DNA of 64,000 bases from Zea mays. Taxonomy: Eukaryota > Streptophyta > Magnoliopsida > Poales > Poaceae. Made by a program: the position numbers and the translations under genes. The stretch spans positions 141,001-205,000 of the forward strand of contig NC_007982.1 of assembly GCF_902167145.1 (NCBI RefSeq), in the 5' to 3' direction. Shown here piece after piece: positions 22,560 through 32,401 of this stretch (position 1 is the stretch's first letter; each line of letters opens with the position of its first letter). The notes below the pieces were generated by a model that had not been told where the DNA came from, did no database searches, and was given only the letters and a program-made list of their open reading frames with translations.

Positions 22560-23587
22560 GCAAGCAGCAAGCGTAGGCTAAAAAGGCAATAGTCTAACGT
22601 TGGGGTAGGGCGCGCCAAAACAACCGGGGGCCCCGGAGGGGTCAGTACAAAAGTACTATATTCTTTCCACTTACTTTCATTGGCTAGCTGCCTTTTGTAG
22701 CGCGCGTACTCTGATCCTCTTCTACGAATCTACAACTCTCTTTACTGAGCGAGACTTCATCTATATCCCTAAAAGTGGATTTTGATTCCCATTTTTTCTT
22801 TGAATGACAGCTTCAACTAGGCTCCACCTTAGAGAGGGTTTTCGGTTTTTTTTAATCAAGATAGGGTCAGGGGCGCGTCGGAACGGTAGCTGCAAGGTCT
22901 CATCCGAGAGTCCAATCTCTTTGTACTGTGCTTTTATGTCTTTGAATAAAAAAGAAAGAAGGGGGTCGATTTAGGCTCCTTCCCTTCCACTGCATAGCTG
23001 CGCTATCAGGTACTACGAGCCCTCTGCCCCACGCATCTAACCAGCTCGCGTGGTTCACCGGTTCCACCGAAAACTCTCATTTGTTGAAGCGGAGCATAGT
23101 GCGGCGCCGAGCGAAAAAGGTCTCTTTTTTCGGTTTATTCACTGATCTGAAATGAAACTTAGCACTTGTTTTTTTCTTGATTCCTGGGGCTAGGCGTTCG
23201 CAGAATCAGTCTATCCGAACCGCAGACGCACTTTTAAGATCAGTGACGGCCTCTCCAGCGGAGCTGGGCGCCGGGGCCCTGGATGCGCTAGCGATCGGCA
23301 CATTAGGGGAGTAGAGTACTTGCCCGGGTTTCTCGGCCTGGTATCCTTATCCTCGCGTTCATGATATCTACATTCAACTGTGCCCCGGAGACACGGTCGA
23401 AGCACGCCCGCCCCGTGTGCGTCTTTCACGACATGCTCTGGTCCCGGGTTTCTTCCTGTGGTCTTCTAGCGTTAGAAGAAGTCGTGTCCGTCCCGGACAT
23501 CTGCAACGTCCTCTCACGCCTTTGGGGGGACAAACAAAGATCAGGAAAAGACGGACCGAACCCATTCGGTGACTTTCGCGGTCGCCC

Positions 23588-23661
23588 TCACTGAACCGAC
23601 TTGGATCTGAACTACGATTCAGATCAAGTCTTACCGAAATTGGATTTCCTTTTCGTGCCAT
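23588..23661 (-). CDS. rps3: Ribosomal protein S3, exon 1
   Basis: The 74-nt exon reads MARKGNPISVRLDLNRSSDP and then SRFS plus two bases (GA) of the next codon. Length and sequence match exon 1 of plant mitochondrial rps3 exactly. The ATG at 23661 follows the stop of an rps19 remnant by about 14 nt, which is the ancestral operon spacing. The 5' splice site is AGTGA|GGGCGACC. Confidence 0.94.
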
Positions 23662-23675
23662 ATGTCGCTTAGACT

Positions 23676-23790
23676 TTACTTTTGCCCCTTTCTGCCCTTT
23701 CCTCTATTTGTTCGATAGGGTCCTCGTTCTATTCTAATTCTAAACCCATTGTCGTCCACAGTTTCCTTGTCGACGCGAAGGGGCAAGCAG
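23676..23790 (-). pseudogene. rps19: rps19 3'-end remnant
   Basis: Immediately upstream of rps3 the minus strand contains FASTRK and, in another frame, PYRTNRGKGRKGQK followed by a stop. These resemble the end of plant mitochondrial S19 (EFAFTRK... PSRTNIGPGRKRGKK). Between the two parts are extra bases and an in-frame stop, and the S19 body upstream (the KITEGKVGHKFG region) is missing. Its place just before rps3 is where rps19 stands in angiosperms that keep it. This supports loss of the mitochondrial gene with presumed transfer of its function to the nucleus. Confidence 0.65.
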
Positions 23791-23915
23791 CCCCCAAACA
23801 AAGTCTGAGATCAGAACTCATACCGCGGTTGTGGCCGCATGCAAGTTCTTCAATATTTAGAGAGTATGTGTTAGTACGAGATCGCGCTATCAACTTATTT
23901 AATCTTTCTCGATGA

Positions 23916-23971
23916 AGCAAGAAAACGGATGCGCCTAGCGCTAGTTGCTCAATCCGTTGCTTGTTTGGTTG
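23916..23971. repeat. Dispersed aagcaagaaaacggat / atccgttgcttg repeat, most complete copy
   Basis: This copy holds both halves of the family: aagcaagaaaacggatgcg on the left and gctagttgctcaatccgttgcttg on the right, with a ctagcgctag palindrome between. The outer parts are imperfect inverted repeats, so a stem-loop is possible. Confidence 0.75.
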
Positions 23972-24119
23972 ATTAGGACAAAATTGTATCCCTTAGGAAC
24001 CGTACATGCACCTTTGTTTGGATGCCGATTGAATATTGTTACAATACGAAATACTTGAAGGCCACACGCAATTGACTCACCTACATTTTATGCTCCCACC
24101 TTTTTGTAGACTCAGCTTC

Positions 24120-24305
24120 TGCCTCTGGGGAAGCACTCACATTATGATCGAATTACAATGTGCAGGTTTTGTGACCACCACTGATGCTTGCTGTGGGCTG
24201 GGCAAGTATGGAGGCCTATTCTATTCATGTGTGTTCTTCCACGGATGGCGTGCTGCGACGCATCGAGCCATGTCGGGTGCAATTCATCTAACTAACTCCA
24301 CCTTC
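24120..24305 (+). pseudogene. GDSL esterase/lipase-like fragment (nuclear origin)
   Basis: One frame reads GFVTTTDACCGLGKYGGLF; after a one-base shift the next reads FMCVLPRMACCDASSHV, followed by a degraded stretch where the family would have WWDxFHPT. This order (yGF...ACCGlGxYgg...C...C...WDxxHPT) is that of the C-terminal block of plant GDSL lipases. The catalytic Asp-His block is not intact and a stop follows. It looks like a scrap of a nuclear gene. The short length keeps confidence moderate. Confidence 0.45.
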
Positions 24306-24894
24306 CTCCTACGGGTCTGCAGTCAAAAGAGTTGTTCAGTCATATGGTATGTATACATAAATCTGCTTTTCACTCTTCTGCAATGGGATTCGGACATGAT
24401 CCAATCGACCTTCCTCTACTTGTTGATGGCCTGTACTGTAAAGAAGAGCCCAGCGGATGGAAGCTGTTGAGTGGAGCTTCACCTGGCTGGATAAAAGCAC
24501 TCTACCTAGGCTTGTAATAACTAGTACTTTCTATAATGCTTGGTTCCAACTAATAATACATCATGGTACCTTATATTCTTTAACTACTAACGGAACTGAG
24601 ATAGGCCTGCCTGGGTAAAGAATAAGAAAAAACGTTCCGGTAATAGAGATTGCCTTTAGCAGGAAGATGAGTAGATCGCTCACCTGGAACTTCTTAGCCC
24701 TCTTTCCTTTAGAAGAAAAACCTTTGTGAATGCTCGCCCTGGACCAAGGCTGGCTATAGGCGGATCGCCCAACCGATCATAATCATAGGTTCAACCACAC
24801 CAGAAAAGTGTTTATACATTTGGAAGACTTACTACACTGGAACCTAGATATCAACTAAACTAGGAAGTAGAAGCTAGGGCAGAGCCGTTTGTTT

Positions 24895-24960
24895 ACCAAA
24901 CGAACTTATCGCCGTGCTCGTGGGCTATGCTTCAAGTGCGGGGAACTACCCTGTATGCGG
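24895..24960 (+). pseudogene. Possible gypsy gag zinc-knuckle fragment
   Basis: The frame TYRRARGLCFKCGE resembles the start of the CCHC zinc knuckle in plant Ty3/gypsy gag proteins (RRxKGLCFxCxExxxxGHxC). The second half with G-H-x4-C is not preserved in frame. The match covers only about 14 residues, so this is a weak call. Confidence 0.3.
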
Positions 24961-27900
24961 TCCATGTACCCTCGCCTGCGGCTCCTGTGCTCATGGTCCC
25001 GTTTTTTCTCTTCGCTTCGCCAAAAAGAAAGGAAGAGAAGAGGTCGGAAAGATCACACACAGTACGAAAGCAAGCATAAACCAAACGAAAACCGATGTAG
25101 CGAGAAAGAGGGCACCGTCCTTCCTTTTTGGAGCCAAGGGAGCCTTTGGCCTATCTGTCAGTATGTTGTGCATTCTCTCACTTCCAAAATAGCATATAAT
25201 GGATGTCATGTACCAGCTATCTCTGAAAAGGTAGAAGGGCCCTTTAGGGACAGCAAGAGTTGCTTAGTGCTCAATAGTGCTTGCAAAGAACGTTCAAGAT
25301 AGCTGACTGACTGAGCTACTTCCGTAATAGGGGTCCTTTCTTTTCAAATCCGACCCACCCCCATCGATTTTAAAATATGCATTGAGAAAGAGCTTACCGG
25401 TAAATACCCTATCCCCTGTCTGAACTCTTGGAAGAACTTAGACTTGGGCACTTGTAACATGGTTGGAGGCATAGACTTGGAGTCCAAACGCCATTCCCTA
25501 AAACCTTATGAGTAGCTTACTATCCTGCCTGGGTACTTCGCAAGTCCTGCTGCTATCCAATTAGGCTGGCTTCATTACGTAGAGCGGATCCACCCATACA
25601 TAATAGGAGTACTCTTAAAGTAAGACCTTTAGAGCCTATATATAGTATAGCTTAGTAGCGGCCGGCTGTTCAATTTGAGAAAGGCCCATCTCCTGATTGT
25701 CTCAAATCGAATAAAACTCTTTAGCAATTGGTCTGACAGAACGGATGGTAAGGTGGGGGACCCATACCTTTATTCTATTCCCGTGCTTAGAGCGAGTGAA
25801 TGAAAAGCTACGCCTGCTGCTTGTGTTGATTGAAAAGAAACCTGTCTAATTGAATATGCTAGTAATCAATCGCTGCGCGCCTCTCATCATTTCCTGTGCT
25901 TCTGCTCGTATGCCAATAAGTAAGTTTAAGCTTTATGCATATGGCTCAAATCTCTTTGCTTTTATTTATCAATTAACAACTTCTTTTTAGCTCTGACATG
26001 GCCTAGAAAAAGGTGGTGTCAAAGCCTGGAATGCTTGGAAATCTCATTATTGGCAAAGCAGATGCATACATAGTTAGGGTCAAAGAGTTATTGAAGAAGT
26101 CATCATGTGATCGATTGACCAGGAAATAACCTTATTTGGACTTAGAAGCTACTGGTGCGGAAGAAGGAAGCGTAGCTGAGTCATTCCTTATATCGAATCT
26201 TATTACCAGCTTTCATAGTGAGCAAAGCACCCGGCGCAGTACAAGGCTAAGATGTAAGTAGGTGCACAGTACCCTCACGCAATAGCATTTAGTGGAGCTA
26301 TTAAAAAGTAGATGGAGTATGCTTTTCCGAAGAAGAGTGATCCTGGGTAAAGGCAAAGTGTGTCAAGCAGGAATATCGTTTTTGGATCCATGCATAAGTT
26401 GGCGAAGATGGTCTAACTTAAGACTTTTCAACCTGAGCATGCGTGCTGTGGATTTGATGTGGAAAGAAGGAAGAAAAGGTTGGATAGCTCTATAATTAAT
26501 AAGAATCTCAAGTGAAAGGGATCTATCCTGTTGCAGTGAAGGTTATTAAAAAATAGCTTGAACAGAAGTTCGGTATTCAAATAACATACCGAAATAAAAA
26601 CTTTGGCAAGGAAACTAATTAGCAATGTGGGGGATATATGGCTTAAAGTGGGATGATTCTCTCATAGAAGTAGGGGCAGGAGGAGATAATGAGTCTCAAT
26701 CCAGGCAGTGTTGTGGACGTCAGCGGTAGAGATAAACTCAAAGACAAAGGATGAGATTTGCATCCATTAGCCAACATTTCCAACGCTTTCTTATTGCTCT
26801 TGGTGCCTAACTCGCAGACATTAATTGGTGTACTCTCTGCATTTCACCTCAAAGTAAAATGGAAGGGTCTTCTTTCCGTTCCGCTGCGAACGCAGTTTCT
26901 GGATTTTGAGCTTGCTTTTGCTCTTATGGAAAATGAGAGGATGAATGGTAATGCTTTTTTAGAGCATAGCATGAAGCAATAGGGATGAAGGAGGGTCTTG
27001 TTCGTAATCCATGCAAAAAGGCTTAGTAGAAGCAGTGAAAAAGGTGCACACATCGGACGCTTTAGTAGCCTGCCTTTTACCACTTACTATACCACACCAC
27101 AAGTACACACAGGTACTGGCCTTAATCTTTGTCATTAAGTCCGCACACCCTTCAATTTTCCATAGTATGCTACGATAGGTTCTTCTTGTAGTAGGTAGAG
27201 CAAGCAATTCTTCACTGAAACTAGGGAGAGGGCGAATAAACGACCGAACTACCATCTATCATAAGGAAAGTACCAGGGCAAGGGACTTGAATCTCATTTT
27301 GCTGGATAACTCTTTCCAAAGCTGCAAGAAAGGTAAAGAATGAAAACAAATACTTTAAAGAATACAAGCCTTAGCCTAGTTTCAAAGAAGAAGTTTGTTC
27401 CGTCTTATCTTCTATGAAGGCGGGTAGGGCTCTTTTCACATTACCAGTGGAGTTTCTCTTTATTCGACCCAGACTTTGAAGCTAAGGAAACACCTTCTAG
27501 TTTCAAAATGTATATATTAACTGGTCCCTATTCAAATAGAAAGTTTGACCTCAACCCTATTATAATCATGCTACTACACCATGGCTAGCATCCCTATGAC
27601 AATGACCAGTTCGTGCCCATTCTAGCCATGCCCGTGCCAGAGACGGATCATACCCTATTGACTTAGGCTGAGCGAAGCTTTCTTCTTATGCTGTGTCATA
27701 GCCTATGGGAAAGGCCAGTTGCCCACTAGCATAACTATCCTACGCACGATTTTGAGTTGTCTGCTCTAATATTCGCACTGAAGATCTGTGGGTGCCGACT
27801 TTTCAAAATCACCAGACAATAAAAGAAAAATGCATCAGGAATGAAATCTGACACAGCGTGGCTGGAACTAATTAAACATTACGATCTCGTCAAGGATTAT

Positions 27901-29551
27901 GCAGCTAAGGAGTGGTGGCTGAGGCAGTGGAAAGAGAAAAGCCAATATGGCGTGGTGACGAGTGAGGTGCAACTCTTGAAATAGATGCAGCAGATTTGTG
28001 CCTTGGTAAGAAGAATTAGTGGACAAACTGACAACGAGAGAGGGGGGACCGAGCCAACGAGGAAGAGCACTGTTCTTATGCTAAAATCCATTATGGTACA
28101 TACACCGGGGCAGGATACCCGATAGGCATAGGCAAGGTGGAAGAGATCAAATAAGACATTGAGAAAAGGATGCAAAAAAGAAAAGAACGAAGTTGCAAGA
28201 AAGAGAGAAAAGAGCATACTATAGACTCCGCGAATACAAGTCAGTAGACTCAGCGATTACAAGTCAGTATTTGTCTCACCGTACGTCTTCTTCACCCCGA
28301 CTTGCTTCTTTCTGCTCTTTTCATTCAAATAAGCTCTTCCCACAACCTTTCATTGCCATTTGTCTTCGAATCCTCTTCGGCAACGCTGGGCCGGTCGAAG
28401 GGCGCTTCCAGCTCGTTAAAGCAACCACAGGAGAAGAACCACAAGGAACGGCACTACAGGTATGGTACGAACCATGCTCTAAGATTGATAAACTACATCA
28501 TCCAAGACTTCAATACGAATCCATAGGTGAGGAGAGCAAGCCAATGAAGTCAGCCCATTAGCTAGATTGGCAATAAGCATTACAGGAGTCAGTCTGTCCA
28601 GTATGTAAGCCATGAGTCTACTACTTAAGCCTATGCAGTCTGTCCAGTATGCCTCATGCTGTAGTATGTCCGATATGTCATGTAAGCCATGGAGTGTATG
28701 GACTAAGTAAAAGCAATGGGCTAGGATTGGGACTGCCTACCTTCTACAACCATTCCTACAGGACACCAACTATGCTGCCTAGGGCTATCATGAACACAAG
28801 GACAGAGTGAGGATTTGATTCACCTTAATCGCTACGCGCCTTGATTAATGATATTTAATTCATCCTTTCTATATGATATTGAAAGAGTCTAGTGGGTGAG
28901 AAAGATCAAGTAAAATAAAACTCCAAGACTTCAATACGAGTCCTATAAACAATAAAGGGACAGTTAAAGAGAACAGACTAAACAGTAGCGGAAGGTAGTC
29001 CATTACAGATGCCGCAGTGCCTTTATTAATTATAAAAGCAGTTATGACTAAACAGATGTCACAGTAGCCCAAGCCATAGGCCCTTACTTAATATAATATA
29101 ATAGGCTTTCTTATCCACGGAAGAAAATGTGTGGTACTGGATGTGGCCTCCCTAATATTTGAATCGCATCATCCCCGGTGCCATGATCTATCACTTCCTT
29201 CGCAGTTTTCTTCTCCTCAACGAATGATAAAATAGGATCACCTCTTGCACCAAAGCAACACACTAATAGGTAGTCTCATCATAGGTCTAATCTTGCCCCA
29301 CTTTCACTAAGGGAGAAGAATCAAAGGCTTTGACTTAGGCACTGCTGGCCCGTACGGAAGTGCTGCGAGCAGAAGTGAAATGAATGGGCAACGAGTCCAG
29401 ATGTATGAATTCCCTAAATGGATGGAGACGATATTCTTCAACAACAAGATGAAGAAGGAAAAGCCGAAGTAGATGACCTATGAATGGGGGAAAACCTACA
29501 GATGAAAAGCAGGATATAAGTTTGTTTGATAGTAAGCTAAGCTCGTAGGAG
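24961..29551. other. Spacer without recognisable genes
   Basis: No known gene or structural RNA is seen. One copy of a 33-nt direct repeat (26963-26995) lies here. Around 28.2-28.7 kb there are local repeats: tacaagtcagta twice near 28235-28267, and cagtctgtccagtatg twice near 28590-28655. Confidence 0.5.
26963..26995. repeat. 33-nt direct repeat, copy A
   Basis: The sequence beginning agcatagcatgaagcaat is identical to 30230-30262 over 33 nt, in the same orientation. Recombination between the copies would excise a circle of about 3.3 kb. Confidence 0.9.
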
Positions 29552-29640
29552 CCGCAAGAGGCCATGTTGGAGGAGCTAAGAGCACTTGAAAAGAATCAAA
29601 CTTGGGATCTTGTCAAACTCCCTAAGACAGCCTGCTACGA
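29552..29640 (+). pseudogene. Ty1/copia RT N-terminal fragment
   Basis: The frame reads QEAMLEELRALEKNQTWDLVKLPK. This is the start of the copia reverse transcriptase domain (xAMxEELxALxxNxTWxLVxLP), which in intact elements leads on to the V-G-x-K-W-V-F/Y-K motif. The similarity stops after about 25 residues. It is a nuclear retrotransposon scrap. Confidence 0.7.
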
Positions 29641-30229
29641 GCCCACTATTTGCACTACACTACTAGTTATCTCACTTGAAACCCTTTGGAAAGGACCCAC
29701 AAATAGCAAGAACCATAGGGCGGAAAGGGGCAAAAGTAAAGTAAAGTTGTGGCAGAGAGTATGACCACACATAGTTTTTTTCCTGGGTGGGGGGTTAGGT
29801 ATCCCCTTTCCTATCTGTCTTACTTTCATGTCCTGGCTTTCTATTTGCAAATTCCTAGTAGGCCAGTGTCCCTTTCAAATTGGTTACGGGGGCCTACCTC
29901 TTTCATAAAGCTGGAGTCTTTCCCAAGCACGCTTAATGGGGCAGGGATACGGTTTTCTAACCAGTTGTTTACCAGAAAGTATAAGTTTCTACTTTTTGAC
30001 CATCCCCGCTTAGCGCCCTTCGCTTCTTTGCAATGGCTTTCGTTCTAAGCACTAGGCTAAAAAGAAGCTTCTTCCTCTGTGAAAATAAGTCAGATTTAGT
30101 TGAGATTCGGCTTTGCCTTAGCTTGGCCAACAGTCCATCCGCTTTCAGTATTGATGAAGAACGCAGGTACCCTATAAGCAGAAGTACAAGCCAACGCCGA
30201 GAAGATAGGAATCAGTAAGAAGTCGTACA

Positions 30230-30262
30230 AGCATAGCATGAAGCAATAGGGATGAAGGAGGG
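30230..30262. repeat. 33-nt direct repeat, copy B
   Basis: This is the exact partner of 26963-26995 in the same orientation. Flanking bases differ on both sides, so the duplicated unit is sharply bounded. Confidence 0.9.
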
Positions 30263-30621
30263 ATAAGATAAGACTCAAGAGCTATAAGCTAACCTTGGGG
30301 TTCCTTATAAGCATAAGCACTTGTCTTCTTTCTAACATCACCAGGTGTCAAGCCACCCGGTTCTCTTCCTCTATCCTTCTGTACGAGTTATCCGGTGCTT
30401 AGGCTTGGATTCCTCCCACCTGAGCATTCTACTTCCCCCTATTGGCTTACAACTCTCGCCCTCTAGTTACATACTATCTTCTTACTGTGGATCACCATCT
30501 TGTTAGGCATTCCACGAATTCCAAATTTCTTTAATGCGACTCAAAAATTATTGCGATAAGTTAGACCTGCTGGGAGGAGATTACCTCTGAGAAACTTCTC
30601 ATTTTTCTTGGTGGGACAGGG

Positions 30622-31014
30622 TTGCTTGTCTCTTTTACAGATAGTGGGGGCATCAAAGTTAGGATTCCTTTAAAGATGTGGGGGAAAAGTATTAGCACTG
30701 GTAGACTGGTCCAGGAGTTTAGGGGTGGCCTTAACCGTCTCACAATGGCAAACTTCCTCAAGCTACTCAATGAACACGTTGAGGCCTACCTACGCACTTC
30801 TTTCCAATATCCTCTATCTAAAAATCAAGTCGTTACGCATTTCTCGCTTCCACAAGGACGAAAAAATAGGACGATTACGGAACTTTTTCTGTCCCCAACT
30901 TTTCCCACATTTATTCGTTTACTTTTTCGTATCACTAATTCAGGAAAGTCCCTCTATGGACTGATGTTCTCCGTTTTACGGATCCAAAAGTGGGTAACGC
31001 ATTGCGATCTCTAG
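30622..31014 (+). CDS. Unrecognised ORF, possibly a relic
   Basis: The frame is open for about 130 codons from a TTG (first ATG at 30676). Shortly before its end a different frame takes over with a protein-like stretch (TDVLRFTDPKVGNALRSLDF then MADAYNMP), which suggests an older, longer coding sequence broken by a frameshift. No family motif is recognised. It might be nuclear or plasmid DNA, but I cannot tell which. Confidence 0.15.
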   Translation: MLVSFTDSGGIKVRIPLKMWGKSISTGRLVQEFRGGLNRLTMANFLKLLNEHVEAYLRTSFQYPLSKNQVVTHFSLPQGRKNRTITELFLSPTFPTFIRLLFRITNSGKSLYGLMFSVLRIQKWVTHCDL

Positions 31015-32325
31015 ATTTTATGGCTGATGCTTATAATATGCCCGCTGCAGAAGCGAAACCTGTTGCCATCGTCATTTCAATCACAATTAAGGGAGACCGA
31101 ACGGGTTCAAGGCATTGGGCAGAATGAACGCTTTTTCCTCTCCTTTATCCTTGGATTTCTACCCTTAACCAGTACGACGATAGGAAAGATAAGTTGATAA
31201 GCGAACTCAGAAAAGGATCAATTCCAGAAGAAGAGACCTCGACTCTGAGTTTAGTAGAGTATAGTCCACGGTGAACGAACGAGTCCCTAGGATAAGTTAA
31301 ATTGGTAGGTCGAGCTAAGCCAGATGATTAGTAATCAAGATTAGACCAAAACAACTACCGGGGAAATCCTCAACGTGATAAAATACTATTTCATTGAGAT
31401 GAAAGATGCAAATGGCAAGTCCTCAATGTGGACGATCCCCAGATATACTTCTGCTCTTCTGGGAAATTAGATGGCAAATAAGCATTCGTCAGGAAGGAGG
31501 GACGGACTTTGCTTTGGCGGGATCAGGAATTTCCAAATCCTACTCTTTATCACCTTAGATTATATATAATGAAGAAGAAAGGAGTGATTCCTCGAGTAGA
31601 TTTATGTTTCTGCTGAATGAATAAATATGAGATGGAGGGTCACACTTACGATGGCACGCACCGCACTTCGAGAGGAAGGGGTCTTCGGTTCGCATTCTTT
31701 TCATCGTCGACAACGCGCTAGTTTGCGAAAAATCCCTTGCCTTGCTTCTTAGGAGGAGAGGAGTACGCATCCCGTGCCAACTACATAATGCCTGATGGCC
31801 AAACAAGGCTTCTGACTACGAAAGACACCACCCCAGCAGGGAAAGGCGTGAAGCGTAAAAAGCAGCTAATCTGGAAGTCCGGTAGTAATCGAAGTAATCC
31901 GTCAAGGCGAGCCAAAGAAGGAACCGAGAAATCTGAGAATTGGCAATCCAGAAGTGGGTGTCGGAAAAGAAGAGACAAGACTTTCCCTCATTCATTCCTT
32001 AGATTAGGACGGGGAAGCTTCCTAGAGAGTAGTTAACCCGGGTTAGCTTTGATGGACTACTTACTGGCGCACGGTATTCATATGAGAAAAGGTTGTTCGT
32101 GGATAACAGTTGTATTTCTTTACTTGACCCGTACTTCCTTCCCTTAACCTGATCCAGCTAGTCTTTCCTAAGAGATAGGAAGCCGAGAAACTAAACAGGG
32201 GATAGCTATCGAGAGAAGCATCGAAAGTATAGAACCCCGGAGCGAGGGGAAGGTCGGATCCTTGACCGAGAGGAGGCCATCCCGAGTTGGTAAGAGGTTG
32301 GAAAAGAGGAAAGCAGCTACCCGAC

Positions 32326-32401
32326 CGCGCTAGTTGCTCAATCCGTGGCTTGTGATACTAAAGAAACCAAGCAAGAAAACGGATGCTATGCTAGTTAGCG
32401 C
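32326..32401. repeat. Dispersed aagcaagaaaacggat / atccgt repeat, rearranged copy
   Basis: This copy has the two halves in the opposite order to 23916-23971: cgctagttgctcaatccgtggcttg comes first, then aaccaagcaagaaaacggatg, then ctagttagcgc. The swap suggests recombination within the repeat family. Confidence 0.65.

Larger units (their letters stand above)
21746..23587 (-). other. Group II intron of rps3 (rps3i74)
   Basis: This 1842-nt intron begins GGGCGACCGCGAAAGTC, a normal plant mitochondrial group II 5' end, and ends with AT before exon 2. Domain V is clear on the minus strand at 21874-21841: a 34-nt hairpin starting GAGCCGTGTGAT and ending AGCACGGTTC. Domain VI follows, with a candidate bulged branch A about seven bases from the 3' end (TTGACTCTAT). 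I see no intron-encoded maturase; open frames inside are short. A perfect 34-nt palindrome lies at 22526-22559. Splicing would depend on nuclear-encoded factors and the maturase supplied from elsewhere. Confidence 0.92.
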
